Notes: generated from the letters alone by a model not told the origin. A stretch of DNA of 54,626 nucleotides from Thermoanaerobacterium thermosulfurigenes (GCF_051201035.1 NZ_JBPODR010000016.1:1-54626), one strand, 5' to 3'. Counted from the first letter of the stretch, positions 34,514 through 44,329 are shown. Program-made: numbers and translations.

Positions 34514-36028
34514 ATGACAACAAAAGAAAATGCTAGAAAGAAGTTATCCCAATTATCATTGATTTTAATGATATTTACGTCTGTCTTTGGTTTTACAAAT
34601 ATGCCCAGATCTTTCTACCTTATGGGATATGGCGCTATTCCGTGGTATATTTTATCAGGCATCACGTTTTTCATCCCATTTGCATTTATGATGGCTGAGT
34701 ATGGTGCTGCTTTTAAAGAAGAAAGCGGCGGTATATATACATGGATGGAGAAATCCGTAGGACCGCTTTTTGCATTTACAGGCACTTTTATGTGGTATGC
34801 ATCGTATGTTGTATGGCTTGTAAACATATGCTCGACGATTTGGATTCCACTTTCGAATGCCATATTTGGAAGCGACAAGACATCTGAGCTTCACTTTTTA
34901 GGGCTTAATTCAACTCAGACGCTGGGAATGCTGGGAATAATCCTTATCATCGTCATAACTTTTGTGGCCAGCAAAGGGCTAAGCGGTGTCTCAAAAGTAG
35001 CTTCTATAGGTGGCACGGCTGTACTTTTGCTAAACGTTGTTTTGTTAGTTGGCTCTTTGATAGTGTTTATTGCTACAGGCGGGAAATTTAAAGAGCCGAT
35101 TACGGGAATTAGCTCGTTTGTGGCATCGCCAAACCCTTCCTATGCAACACCGCTATCTGTCTTGTCATTTGTGGTATTTGCAATTTTTGCATACGGTGGC
35201 ACAGAAGTAGTGGGCGGTGTCGTAGATCAGACGGAAAATGCTGAAAAGACGTTCCCGAGAGGCATGATGATAGCTGCTTCAATAATAGCTGTGGGTTATT
35301 CGCTTGGTATTTTCTTAATCGGTATTTTTACAAACTGGAAAGATGTTTTATCTTCTGACAAGATAAACTTAGCCAATGTGGCGTACGTTATAATGAATAA
35401 TCTTGGCTATCAGTTGGGGACAAGTTTAGGCATGGGTCAAGCAGCATCCGTATCACTGGGAAATTGGGTTGCCAGGATCGTAGGCATATCCATGTTTTTA
35501 GCGCTTACAGGAGCGTTTTTCACGCTTGCTTATGCACCGCTTAAACAGCTTGTAGAAGGTACTCCGAAAGAACTATGGCCTTCCAACATAGGTTACGTTG
35601 AAGATGGAATACCAAAAGTGGCTATATGGGTTCAGTGCGGCATCGTGGTGGCTATGATATTTTTGGTGTCATTTGGCGGAGATATCGCGAAGGTATTTTT
35701 CACAAGGCTTGTTTTGATGGCTAATGTTGCCATGACACTGCCTTATATGTTCTTAATCATCGCATATCCTTATTTTAAAGGCAAAAGCAGCATAAAAAAA
35801 GGATATCAAGTGTTTAAAAGCAAAGGAATGGTGATGACTGTCACTATTTTAAGTGCAGCTACGGTAGGTTTTGCAAATTTCTTCACCATTATAGAGCCTA
35901 TGACATCAGGTGACTACACGTCTACTATATGGATGATAATTGGGCCTGTATTTTTCTCAGCAACAGCGCTTCTTCTTTACAGAAGGTATGCAAATAAATA
36001 TTTACGGGCTTTAAGGGATGACGAATAA
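34514..36028 (+). CDS. amino-acid permease of the APC superfamily (YjeM-like)
   Basis: 504 residues with about 12 hydrophobic helices. Helix 1 holds the APC-type broken segment FTSVFGFTNMPRSFYLMG, and helix 6 has FAIFAYGGTEVVGGVVDQTENAEKTFPRG, typical of the glutamate/GABA-antiporter branch. The substrate cannot be read from sequence. Start after AAAGGAGGAATCAG. The PepV-like dipeptidase follows 94 bases later behind a terminator, so uptake of amino acids or peptides and dipeptide cleavage may be linked. Confidence 0.87.
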   Translation: MTTKENARKKLSQLSLILMIFTSVFGFTNMPRSFYLMGYGAIPWYILSGITFFIPFAFMMAEYGAAFKEESGGIYTWMEKSVGPLFAFTGTFMWYASYVVWLVNICSTIWIPLSNAIFGSDKTSELHFLGLNSTQTLGMLGIILIIVITFVASKGLSGVSKVASIGGTAVLLLNVVLLVGSLIVFIATGGKFKEPITGISSFVASPNPSYATPLSVLSFVVFAIFAYGGTEVVGGVVDQTENAEKTFPRGMMIAASIIAVGYSLGIFLIGIFTNWKDVLSSDKINLANVAYVIMNNLGYQLGTSLGMGQAASVSLGNWVARIVGISMFLALTGAFFTLAYAPLKQLVEGTPKELWPSNIGYVEDGIPKVAIWVQCGIVVAMIFLVSFGGDIAKVFFTRLVLMANVAMTLPYMFLIIAYPYFKGKSSIKKGYQVFKSKGMVMTVTILSAATVGFANFFTIIEPMTSGDYTSTIWMIIGPVFFSATALLLYRRYANKYLRALRDDE

Positions 36029-36035
36029 CTTTTGA

Positions 36036-36076
36036 GGCAATGCGAGTTTAACTCGTATTGCTTTATTTCTTTTTAA
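36036..36076 (+). terminator. intrinsic terminator of the permease gene
   Basis: GCAATGCGAGTT (36037-36048) and AACTCGTATTGC (36050-36061) pair, with one G-U, then TTTATTTCTTTTT. Confidence 0.82.
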
Positions 36077-36122
36077 AAAGGGACTATAATGTAATTAAAG
36101 TAAATAAATAGGAGGGCTTTTT

Positions 36123-37517
36123 ATGGTATTAGATCAATATGTAGATGCTTTAAAAGACGACTTAGTCAAGTCGACGCAGGAAATCATCAAGATAAAAAGC
36201 ACTGAGGGGGACATGAAGCCGGGGATGCCTTATGGCGAAGGAGTCGCAAAGGCGTTGGAATTAGCTTTAGACATAGCTAAAAGATTGGGCTTCAAGACGA
36301 AAAATGTAGACGGATATGTAGGATATGCAGAATACGGTGAAGGCGATGAGATAGTAGGCGTCTTAGGGCATCTGGATGTAGTGCCTGAAGGGGACGGCTG
36401 GGATTATCCACCTTATGGAGCCGAAATCCATGATGGCAAGATATACGGCAGGGGGGCAACAGACGATAAAGGACCTATAATGGCTGCTCTTTATGCATTA
36501 AAAGCCATTAAAGATTCTGGGCTTAAATTAAACAAGAGGGTAAGGATACTTTTTGGTACAAATGAAGAGACAGGCTCTAAAGAAATAGAGTATTACCTCA
36601 AACACGATGAATCACCATCAATAGGTTTTACACCAGATGCCAATTACCCAGTCATATACGCAGAAAAAGGCATTACCATGTTTGAGGTAGTAAAAGATTT
36701 TGAAAAGAAGTCTAAAGATATGGTTATTAAGTATATAAAGGGTGGCAATAGACCTAATATGGTTCCAGACTACTGTGAATGCGGTATTTATGTGAAAGAT
36801 GAAGACAAAAGAAAAGCTCTTCGTGATGAGGTTAAGAGGTTTAAGGATGTTTCAGGCTTTGATTTAGATAGCGAAGTAGAAGACGACATGCTTATAGTAA
36901 AATCCCGCGGCGTATCAGCTCATGGCAGTCTTCCACATCTTGGGAAGAATGCGATAATGCAGCTTTTGATGTTTTTAAATGTCATATATCAAGATGAAGA
37001 CGATGTGAAAGATTTCATAGACTTTTTTGCGAAAAATGTCGGACTTGAGACAGATGGCAAGACATTTGGAGTTTACCTAAAGGATGATACAGGAGAGCTT
37101 TCATTTAACGTAGGAACTATCAATTTTGACGAGGAAAGCGGCTCAATAGGTTTAAATATAAGGTATCCTGTAACTTATAAGTACGAGGATCTGATGAATC
37201 CATTTAATGCGAAAATAAGTGAACACGGCATGAGATTTGAAAACATGATGCATCAGCCGCCGCTTTATTTTCCTAAAGATCACATCCTCATAAAGACTCT
37301 TATGAAAGTCTATGAGGATGTGACTGGAAGGAAAGATGAGCCATTGTCGATTGGCGGTGGAACGTACGCCAAAGAGATGAAAAACATGGTGGCATTTGGG
37401 CCGATTTTCCCAGGCAAACCAGATCTTGACCATCAGGCAAATGAGTACATTGAGATAGACGATCTCGTCTTAAATGCCAAAATATACGCCCGTGCCATAT
37501 ACGAGCTGGCAAAGTAA
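36123..37517 (+). CDS. pepV: M20 dipeptidase, PepV type
   Basis: 464 residues. Zinc-dependent dipeptidase of family M20A. Metal-binding motifs: GHLDVVPEGDGW (His and following Asp), GRGATDDKGP (bridging Asp), FGTNEETGSKE (catalytic Glu pair), FTPDANYPV, and the final HQANEYIEIDDL (His). The lid domain lies at about 180-345 with the SRGVSAHGSLP loop. It is cytoplasmic, having no signal peptide, and would cut imported dipeptides. Ribosome binding site GGAGGG. A terminator follows. Confidence 0.93.
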   Translation: MVLDQYVDALKDDLVKSTQEIIKIKSTEGDMKPGMPYGEGVAKALELALDIAKRLGFKTKNVDGYVGYAEYGEGDEIVGVLGHLDVVPEGDGWDYPPYGAEIHDGKIYGRGATDDKGPIMAALYALKAIKDSGLKLNKRVRILFGTNEETGSKEIEYYLKHDESPSIGFTPDANYPVIYAEKGITMFEVVKDFEKKSKDMVIKYIKGGNRPNMVPDYCECGIYVKDEDKRKALRDEVKRFKDVSGFDLDSEVEDDMLIVKSRGVSAHGSLPHLGKNAIMQLLMFLNVIYQDEDDVKDFIDFFAKNVGLETDGKTFGVYLKDDTGELSFNVGTINFDEESGSIGLNIRYPVTYKYEDLMNPFNAKISEHGMRFENMMHQPPLYFPKDHILIKTLMKVYEDVTGRKDEPLSIGGGTYAKEMKNMVAFGPIFPGKPDLDHQANEYIEIDDLVLNAKIYARAIYELAK

Positions 37518-37524
37518 ATACATT

Positions 37525-37566
37525 AAAAACAGGAACTTATCTTTATGATAATTTCCTGTTTTTTTA
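37525..37566 (+). terminator. intrinsic terminator of pepV
   Basis: AAAAACAGGAA (37525-37535) and TTCCTGTTTTT (37553-37563), with an inner TTATC/GATAA stem. Confidence 0.88.
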
Positions 37567-37627
37567 TGGGTAAGATTTTTTCGCTTTTTCTATATTATAA
37601 GTGTAAAAACTAAAAGGAGGTGTTAAA

Positions 37628-37852
37628 ATGGCGGTTATATCTACACCACAAGGCTCAAGGATTTCCATATCATACATCACTGGAAAAGACGAAAGAGGTG
37701 TCGACGTCATAAGAAGCAGGACATACAACAACATTAAAAGTTCTGCCCTTGATCAGGATGTCATGGATGTGGCTGCAATTTTAAGCGGACTTCAAACATA
37801 TCCTGTGAAGTCTGTGACCCGCATAAACCAAGTAGATCTGGCTCAGCAGTAA
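37628..37852 (+). CDS. DUF1659 small protein
   Basis: 74 residues. The pattern GSRISISYITGKDERGVDVIRSRTYNNIK followed by DVAAILSGLQTYPVKSVTRINQVDL fits DUF1659 (the B. subtilis YvlD/YvrJ-neighbour type small proteins). The function is unknown. It has a strong AAAGGAGGTG site and is the first of three small genes in one strand (DUF1659, DUF2922, YvrJ) that commonly occur together in Firmicutes. No signal peptide or membrane segment. Confidence 0.8.
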   Translation: MAVISTPQGSRISISYITGKDERGVDVIRSRTYNNIKSSALDQDVMDVAAILSGLQTYPVKSVTRINQVDLAQQ

Positions 37853-37890
37853 TAATTTAAGATGATTATGGAAGAAGGGAGGGTATAGAA

Positions 37891-38109
37891 GTGGCGGTAC
37901 AGCTTCAGATGAACTTCAAAAATAAGCTTGGCAGTAATTTCAGAATAAATGTGGATAACGCACTTGAAACGCTTACTGATAGCCAAGTTAAAGCAGCAAT
38001 GGATACTATAATTTCAAAAAACATATTTGACACAAATGGCGGTGAACTGGTAGAAGCAGTTAGCGCCAGCCTTGTATCCACAACCGAAAAAGAATTTGCA
38101 GTCAAATAA
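37891..38109 (+). CDS. DUF2922 small protein
   Basis: 72 residues from a GTG start after GGGAGGG. LQMNFKNKLGSNFRINVDNALETLTDSQVKAAMDTII is the DUF2922 pattern, followed by FDTNGGELVEAVSASLVSTTEKEF. Function unknown. Both DUF1659 and DUF2922 consist of a strand pair, helix, strand pattern of similar length, so they may be distant relatives that pair with each other. Middle gene of the trio. Confidence 0.8.
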   Translation: MAVQLQMNFKNKLGSNFRINVDNALETLTDSQVKAAMDTIISKNIFDTNGGELVEAVSASLVSTTEKEFAVK

Positions 38110-38202
38110 TACGGCGGGGGGCAACCCCGCTTTTAAATTTATTGAACAGTGCCATAGCTTTTATGCAAGAATGGCATTGTAAATATGTAAAGGAGGGTTA
38201 TC

Positions 38203-38346
38203 ATGAATGAGATTTTTACAGGTATCGCCAATCTTGGGTTTCCAATAGTAGTAAGCATTTACCTTTTAGTTAGAATCGAAGGTAAATTAGATAGCCTGAC
38301 CAATTCTATAAACGAGTTGACAAAAGCCATAACAAAGATAGAATAA
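38203..38346 (+). CDS. YvrJ-family small membrane protein
   Basis: 47 residues: a short N-terminal stretch, one hydrophobic helix (NLGFPIVVSIYLLVRIEGKL) and a coiled amphipathic tail (LDSLTNSINELTKAI). This is the YvrJ family (PF12841). Strong AAAGGAGGG site 9 bases before the ATG. It closes the DUF1659-DUF2922-YvrJ trio; its stop codon lies inside a bidirectional terminator. The function is not known; the single helix suggests it anchors the two small soluble partners to the membrane. Confidence 0.8.
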   Translation: MNEIFTGIANLGFPIVVSIYLLVRIEGKLDSLTNSINELTKAITKIE

Positions 38347-38368
38347 GCGCAGAAGCGCTTATTCTATC
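38337..38368. terminator. bidirectional terminator between YvrJ and the thiamine-binding gene
   Basis: Perfect 14-bp stem GATAGAATAAGCGC (38337-38350) with GCGCTTATTCTATC (38355-38368), loop AGAA. It includes the stop codons of both convergent genes. Confidence 0.85.
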
Positions 38369-38657
38369 AACTGATTACTTCACTTACCCTCTTTTCCATA
38401 TTATCAGGCTTATCCCGCCTTTCATCGATCATGATGTTTGTCACTACCCTCATTGCTCCATCTTTAAATGGTATGTTGTGAATTTCCTCTGCTACTTTCA
38501 TAAGCTCTCCTGTATTTCCTTCGATTACTGTCGATGTAGGTGTAACGGTGTATTTGAGGCCTCTCGTGTTTAAAAGTTCTACTGCCTCTTGTACAAAACT
38601 TGAGTAAGAAGCGCTACCTGTTCCAACAGGGACAAAATTTATTTCCAATATTGACAT
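38367..38657 (-). CDS. MTH1187/YqgV-family thiamine-binding-like protein
   Basis: 96 residues on the reverse strand. The start has AGGAGG 8 bases upstream. MSILEINFVPVGTGSASYSSFVQEAVELL, then YTVTPTSTVIEG and EEIHNIPFKDGAMRVVTNIMIDERRDKP are the ferredoxin-like pattern of the MTH1187/YkoF-type family, of which several members bind thiamine. Substrate binding is not proven for this protein, and no TPP riboswitch is visible in its upstream region. It stands alone, convergent to the YvrJ gene. Confidence 0.85.
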   Translation of the reverse strand: MSILEINFVPVGTGSASYSSFVQEAVELLNTRGLKYTVTPTSTVIEGNTGELMKVAEEIHNIPFKDGAMRVVTNIMIDERRDKPDNMEKRVSEVIS

Positions 38658-38852
38658 TTGAATACCTCCTTTGTCAGTTTGCTATATTGAATTATCTTGT
38701 AGAATATTAATATATTTTGTCGAAAAAGATTTTTTTATCCGTTTTTATAAAATGCTGAAAATAAGCCGATTTGAAGAAAAAATTACAAATAAATGATTAA
38801 ATTTTGGATTAATTGGGTCTTAAGACCTATTTATTTCGACAAATTGTTGTAA

Positions 38853-38957
38853 TATAATAGGACATGTAAGAATGATTCCCCTTTTCCCCATAATTAATTT
38901 ATATTCTGCACCCCCAACCCAATATGGTGTGCTGCATTTATTGCAGCGTTTTTTTTA
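38853..38957 (+). ncRNA. second C-rich small RNA candidate
   Basis: A TATAAT at 38853-38858 (no convincing -35) is followed by about 95 bases with CCCC blocks (TTCCCCTTTTCCCC, CACCCCCAACCC) and no ORF. The unit ends with GCTGCA (38931-38936) / TGCAGC (38942-38947) and eight T's, a good intrinsic terminator. A GCAC...GTGC stem may form in the middle. The layout, short C-rich RNA plus terminator in an intergenic region, resembles the unit at 24841-24950. The target would be GGGG-containing ribosome binding sites. It is upstream of, but separate from, the TIG operon promoter. Confidence 0.5.
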
Positions 38958-38969
38958 TGCTTTTAACTA

Positions 38970-38996
38970 TAAAATTTCAAAGAAAAGTGTCGATAT
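38970..38996 (+). promoter_or_regulatory. sigma-D (flagellar sigma) promoter of the TIG-SLH operon
   Basis: TAAA at 38970-38973, a 15-base spacer, and GTCGATAT at 38989-38996, close to the sigma-D consensus TAAA-N15-GCCGATAT. It is 81 bases before the TIG gene start at 39077. The same arrangement occurs at 50772-50798. Confidence 0.6.
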
Positions 38997-39076
38997 AAAT
39001 ATTGGATTATATAGTTTTTCATTTGCATTCATAGAACTATTTAAATAAAGTATTTGATGAAATGAGGGTATGTGGG

Positions 39077-42000
39077 ATGAAGAGATTTGTGTCGCTATTG
39101 TTGATATTTGTCATTTTGTTTTCGTTTTTCCCGGGGAATATGTCGAAAGCTTATGCTTCAAATCCACCTAATATAACTTCTGTCGAGTCATTGCGCTATG
39201 ATGGCACTATGGCGTCACCTGCCAAAGGACCTTATGATACATCCACAGCTATAGAGATAGATGGCAGTGCTTTTATGACATTTGACAGTTCAGGAAACAT
39301 GACATCTCAAATTGATGCGGTTTACATCGATTCTATTTCGGACAACACGAAGCTTACCATACTTAGTGTAAATGAAAGCAAGATATACGCAAAGGTTCCT
39401 ACAATGAGTGCTGCAGGCCTTTTATTGAATAAGCCTTACATGATTATCGCCCATAGAAGCGATGGGCAAAGTGCAGCTATACCTAACGGATTCACATACA
39501 TCGACAATCCTAATATACAAAGTGCAGCATTGGATAATTATAAGACTGTGACGAGAGATTCCAGTGGCAATGTGACAGGTATATCGCAGCCACAGTCGTA
39601 CATAAGAATGGAAGGCAGCAATTTAAGCGATATAGCTGTAGGGAATATAAACGGTGAGACGTCAAATGTGGTGTCCCAAAGCGGCTCTGTCTTGATTTCA
39701 GATATACCTTCCAGCATAAGGATCGATCCTTATACAACATACAATATCAACGTGACAAATATATACGGTGGTCAATCAAATACATACAGTACGAATTTAT
39801 CTGCAGTCAATCAGGATATAACAAGCTTATCAAAGTATACAGCCATTGTAGGCGATACTATAACGATATATGGTCATGGGTTTTCTACGCTTGGCAGTGG
39901 CATGAGAGTTTACGTTGGGGAAAACCTTGTAAATAGCGGCAATGTTGCGGTGGTAAGCGATACCGAGATGAGCGTAGTAGTGCCTGCTCCAAAGGATACG
40001 ACGTTGCCATATCAAAACATCGATATCATTGCATCAAATGGTGCAACAGTCACATTGGTAAATGCACTTCAAATAATTCCTACACCATCAATCATAACGA
40101 TTGACAGCATAACGCCTAATGCAGGCACAGTGTCTGGCGGCACGAAGGTCATCATAGTCGGCCAAAATTTGAGGCAAGATCTTATAGTGAAATTTGGTGG
40201 TGTTCAAGGGCAAAACGTTCAAATGGTAAGTTTGCCTGGCCTTACAAACAACATGGATGCCATACAGGTTACAACACCTCCTTATTCAAAATCAGGGCCT
40301 GTGAATGTAGACATAATAGACCCTATTACAGGGTACACTGTAACAGAGCAAAACGGATACTTTTACCTTGCTGTTCAAGACAGCCTTGTGGCTATAGACA
40401 TGAATCCATACAGTGGATATGAAAATGGCAGTACAGATGTGACTATCTGGGGCTACAACTTCCAAAGAAGCGACGATCCGTCCACATATACCGCAAATCC
40501 AGATAATACGGAGATAACATATACTAACAGCAGCTACACTTACACAGATCCTGTGACAGGGCAGAACGTAGTTGGTACGAGAGTAAGGAAGCTTTATGTG
40601 ACATTTGGTGGTAATAAAGCTGTAATAGAAAGTGTTTATGCACCATCTGTAGGACAGGAGATTTTGCAGGTATTGTCTCCAAGTATTACTTTAAACCCGC
40701 CAGGACAGCCCATGTCTGTGGATGTAGTAGTGACAGTTGAAACCACGATTATGGATTCTAATGGAAATGTCGTTATGCAGTACTCCGAGCAAAGCTCGCC
40801 GGCTAATAAGTTTACGTACAATCCGCTTCCTTCAAATCCTCAAATATTAAGCATATCTCCTAATAGCGGTAGTAGAGCAGGCGGTGATACTGTCACAATA
40901 CAAGGATTTGATATAAGACCAGGCGTCAGCGTGTATTTTGGAGGTGTCTTGGCTACTGTAAAAGACTTGACTATTGATTCCAGCAATAGGTCAATAGTGA
41001 CTGTCATAACGCCCAAAAGCAGTGCCCTTGGTTATGTTGATGTGAAAGTTGTCAATAAAGATGCGGATCAAAACCGTGGATTTACAACGATGGCAAATGG
41101 GTATTACTACTATACTGCACCTACTATCACAAATGTGTTTACAAATTTTGGCTCTAAGTACGGAGGAAATTTAATAACAATAACAGGGACAGATTTCTAT
41201 GTTGGACAAACTGTGCAAAATGGTGTATATGTCCCTGTGTACCCTATGGTAACTATAGGAAATATAAATTTACAAGTAATAAGCGTTGTGGACAATAGTG
41301 GCAACATCATAGATGGCAAGAAGTTAAACATAGGCACACAGATAAAAGCGATAGTGCCTGTTACGACAAGTCCTTATCCGGTAGGATGGCAGGATGTGAC
41401 GGTTACCAACTACGATGGGGTAAATGGCTCGGCAGGCGGCACAGTCACACTTAAAAACGGGTTTGAAATAAAAGATACACAGAAGACTCCCACGATTACT
41501 TCTGTCAATCCTAATAAAGGCCCCACAAAGGGTGGTACACAGATTACTATTACAGGCAGCAATTTTGAGACAGGAAGTATTGTCACCATAGATGGCGTAC
41601 AAGCTAATGTGACAAGTGTCACATCGGGGAATACTGTAATAAATGCTGTGACACCTGCAGGTACATTGGGGCAAAAGATAGTGCAGGTTATCAATCCATC
41701 AGATGGCGGTACGGCATCATTGCAGGATGGATTTGAATACTTGCTTATTGAGACAAACCCAAAAATAACCAGCGTGTCTCCCAATTACGGTGGAAAAGGT
41801 ACTCTTGTGTACATCTTTGGCAGTGATTTTTCGAGAAAAATAGGCGACAGCGAAGGTGCAACAGTTTATATAGGCAATACGGTTATGGACGATGTGTACG
41901 TAATAGATCAGAATACTATAACCGCAGTTGTGCCAGATATGCAGTACACAGGACTGTATGACATAACAGTAGTAAACCCTGATACGGCTACAGCAAAATC

Positions 42001-44329
42001 CCCACAGAAGTTCCACTACCTTGTTCCTGAATCAAATCCCGTCATAACGTCGATAACGCCAGATCAAGGCACTGTAAACGGCGGTACGGCAATAACAATA
42101 ACAGGAAGCGATTTTAGGCGTGGAGCACAAGTCTATATCGGTGGACAACTTGCCACGAACATTACTGTAAGTTCTGACGGCACCACCATACAGGCTATGA
42201 CGCCGCCAGGAAATCCGGGAATGACTTACGTCACAGTTATAAACTACGATGGTGGCAACTACACCTATGGACTTCACAGTGGTGAAGCAGGGTTTACTTA
42301 CGTCGTCCCAAACAGCTTGCCTGTCATAACGAAGATAGATCCAAATACAGGTTCTACGTATGGCGGTGACACCATCACCATAACAGGGCAAGATTTTAGA
42401 ATAGCAAAAGACCAAAATGGCAATATCCTAAAAGACAGCGATGGCAATCCTATAGGACCTGATGTGTACTTTGGCAATGTGAAAGCCACAAAGGTAATAT
42501 ACGTAGACTATGGAACGTTGAAGGTTGTGACGCCTCCCAATGTGCCGGGGCCTGTAAGGGTATCTGTCGTAAACTACGACACAGGCATAGGATATCTTGA
42601 CAATGGCTTTACGTACGTTCAATCTAAACCTACAATAAGCGGTATTGTACCACCAAAAGTCAACGTAAATGGTACGACGCACGTCATTGTCGTAGGCTCT
42701 AATTTTGCTGTACCTATATATGACGGTAACACTCTTGTAAGACCCGGCTCTAAAGTCTACATTGATGATGTAGAAGTGACAAATGTCACTGTAGTAAGCG
42801 GCAGTGAGATAAAATTTGTAGCACCAGCGATGAGCGATATAGGTATAAAGACATTAAAGATTGTAAATCCGGATGGTGGTATGGTTACAGCAAACATCGA
42901 GTATGTTTCACCTGTTTCAAATCCTGCCATAACTAAAGTAGATCCTTCTAAAGGAAGCATTGCAGGTGGTACAACTGTTACAATAACTGGCAGCGACTTT
43001 AGAAGCAATGTGTCGGTGTACTTTGAAGGTAATAAAGCCACGGTTGTATCAAGCAGTAGTACAGAAATAGTTGTCAAGACCCCGGCAGGCGATCCGAGTC
43101 TACTCAATGTGCCGATAGATGTCACGGTGTACAACGTAGATGACGGAGCAAGTACAACAATGCAAGGTGCATTTACTTATGTGAAGACAGGTGCAAACCC
43201 TGTTATAACATCTATAACTCCTAATACAGGATCTACAAGAGGAGGAGATACCGTAACGATTGTGGGTGACAATTTCAAAACGGGACTTCTCGTCTACTTT
43301 GGAGATGCATTGGCTCAGTCAGTGGTTGTCAATAATTACACCACTGTAACTGTAGTCACGCCACAGCATACCGCTGGAAAAGTAGATGTAAGGATATTGA
43401 ACCCGGATTACGCAGATGCTGTGCTATCAGGCGGATTTATGTATGTTCAGACAGCGCCAGACAATCCATCTGGATTTTATGCCCAGACGATTTACGGAAA
43501 TGATCACGCGATACATTTGTACTGGAATGCCGTAAATGGTGCAAATCTCTATGAGATATACGGCAAAAGAAGCATTGATACAAATTATTCCTTTATCGCA
43601 TCAACAGATAAGTTGGAGTATTACGTTGATGGGCTAAGCCCAAATACTCTTTACAATTTTGAGTTAAGGCCTATTAATGATAAAGGCAATAGCGGCTTTG
43701 CTTATGCATCTGCATACACCGATTCTTCAACTAACTCAAAGTACGATACTGGTGTGCCGGATGTAATAGGCAGTACAACTACGAATATATCAGGTAATGT
43801 AGTCTATATAACGCTTGGAAATGATGCTGCAAGTTCCAGTGCATACACAGTAGATTTGACTGGATACAAATACAAAGATACAAACACATGGGTTTTAAAT
43901 ATCCCAAAAAGCTTTAGCGGCAAAAGTGGAAGCATTGTTGTAAGGACTCCAAATTTCAGCATAAATTTTTCACCTCAGGCTTTAAACTTGACATCTAATA
44001 TAGATAGGATCACAGTCAAATTGCTGGATGGTAAAGTGATAGATGATTTAAACAAAAGCCTTGGAAAATCCAGTACAATTGTATCTGATGTGTATCAGAT
44101 AAATTACGATGAGATAAATGGAAGCATTGTGACACACATGGCTAACTTTAAACAAGCTGTAAATGTAGCGATGAATTATTACAGCAACAGAGCAAAAAAT
44201 AGTTCATTGTCACTAAAAAATTTTGATGGTATCACGACTTACTACCAATATGTAGATCCTGTTTTGCATTACGTCTCAGGGTATGTTTTATACACTGGAA
44301 GGTATGCTGTAGTTGATTCTAATTTATGA
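39077..44329 (+). CDS. large secreted IPT/TIG-repeat surface protein
   Basis: 1750 residues. Start at 39077 after GAGGG; signal peptide with hydrophobic LLLIFVILFSFF ending near SKAYA. About 12-13 immunoglobulin-like IPT/TIG repeats fill residues 240-1455, each marked by P-x-I-T-x-(I/V)-x-P-x-x-G followed by GGT-x-(V/I)-T-I-x-G-x-(D/N)-F. An FnIII domain follows (about 1458-1548, IHLYWNAVNGANLYEI), then a C-terminal beta domain (1550-1750). No SLH, LPXTG or membrane anchor is visible. The next gene encodes an SLH protein with start codon only 13 bases after the stop, so the SLH partner may hold it on the wall. Role in adhesion or surface layer is inference. Confidence 0.88.
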   Translation: MKRFVSLLLIFVILFSFFPGNMSKAYASNPPNITSVESLRYDGTMASPAKGPYDTSTAIEIDGSAFMTFDSSGNMTSQIDAVYIDSISDNTKLTILSVNESKIYAKVPTMSAAGLLLNKPYMIIAHRSDGQSAAIPNGFTYIDNPNIQSAALDNYKTVTRDSSGNVTGISQPQSYIRMEGSNLSDIAVGNINGETSNVVSQSGSVLISDIPSSIRIDPYTTYNINVTNIYGGQSNTYSTNLSAVNQDITSLSKYTAIVGDTITIYGHGFSTLGSGMRVYVGENLVNSGNVAVVSDTEMSVVVPAPKDTTLPYQNIDIIASNGATVTLVNALQIIPTPSIITIDSITPNAGTVSGGTKVIIVGQNLRQDLIVKFGGVQGQNVQMVSLPGLTNNMDAIQVTTPPYSKSGPVNVDIIDPITGYTVTEQNGYFYLAVQDSLVAIDMNPYSGYENGSTDVTIWGYNFQRSDDPSTYTANPDNTEITYTNSSYTYTDPVTGQNVVGTRVRKLYVTFGGNKAVIESVYAPSVGQEILQVLSPSITLNPPGQPMSVDVVVTVETTIMDSNGNVVMQYSEQSSPANKFTYNPLPSNPQILSISPNSGSRAGGDTVTIQGFDIRPGVSVYFGGVLATVKDLTIDSSNRSIVTVITPKSSALGYVDVKVVNKDADQNRGFTTMANGYYYYTAPTITNVFTNFGSKYGGNLITITGTDFYVGQTVQNGVYVPVYPMVTIGNINLQVISVVDNSGNIIDGKKLNIGTQIKAIVPVTTSPYPVGWQDVTVTNYDGVNGSAGGTVTLKNGFEIKDTQKTPTITSVNPNKGPTKGGTQITITGSNFETGSIVTIDGVQANVTSVTSGNTVINAVTPAGTLGQKIVQVINPSDGGTASLQDGFEYLLIETNPKITSVSPNYGGKGTLVYIFGSDFSRKIGDSEGATVYIGNTVMDDVYVIDQNTITAVVPDMQYTGLYDITVVNPDTATAKSPQKFHYLVPESNPVITSITPDQGTVNGGTAITITGSDFRRGAQVYIGGQLATNITVSSDGTTIQAMTPPGNPGMTYVTVINYDGGNYTYGLHSGEAGFTYVVPNSLPVITKIDPNTGSTYGGDTITITGQDFRIAKDQNGNILKDSDGNPIGPDVYFGNVKATKVIYVDYGTLKVVTPPNVPGPVRVSVVNYDTGIGYLDNGFTYVQSKPTISGIVPPKVNVNGTTHVIVVGSNFAVPIYDGNTLVRPGSKVYIDDVEVTNVTVVSGSEIKFVAPAMSDIGIKTLKIVNPDGGMVTANIEYVSPVSNPAITKVDPSKGSIAGGTTVTITGSDFRSNVSVYFEGNKATVVSSSSTEIVVKTPAGDPSLLNVPIDVTVYNVDDGASTTMQGAFTYVKTGANPVITSITPNTGSTRGGDTVTIVGDNFKTGLLVYFGDALAQSVVVNNYTTVTVVTPQHTAGKVDVRILNPDYADAVLSGGFMYVQTAPDNPSGFYAQTIYGNDHAIHLYWNAVNGANLYEIYGKRSIDTNYSFIASTDKLEYYVDGLSPNTLYNFELRPINDKGNSGFAYASAYTDSSTNSKYDTGVPDVIGSTTTNISGNVVYITLGNDAASSSAYTVDLTGYKYKDTNTWVLNIPKSFSGKSGSIVVRTPNFSINFSPQALNLTSNIDRITVKLLDGKVIDDLNKSLGKSSTIVSDVYQINYDEINGSIVTHMANFKQAVNVAMNYYSNRAKNSSLSLKNFDGITTYYQYVDPVLHYVSGYVLYTGRYAVVDSNL

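Noticed and set aside
38600..38760. TPP riboswitch for the thiamine-binding-like gene
   Set aside because: No CUGAGA or other conserved TPP-aptamer core is visible in the region upstream of its start.
40080..43450. TIG repeats as a DNA tandem repeat
   Set aside because: The units are similar in protein but diverged in DNA, so they are old domain duplications rather than a recent repeat array.
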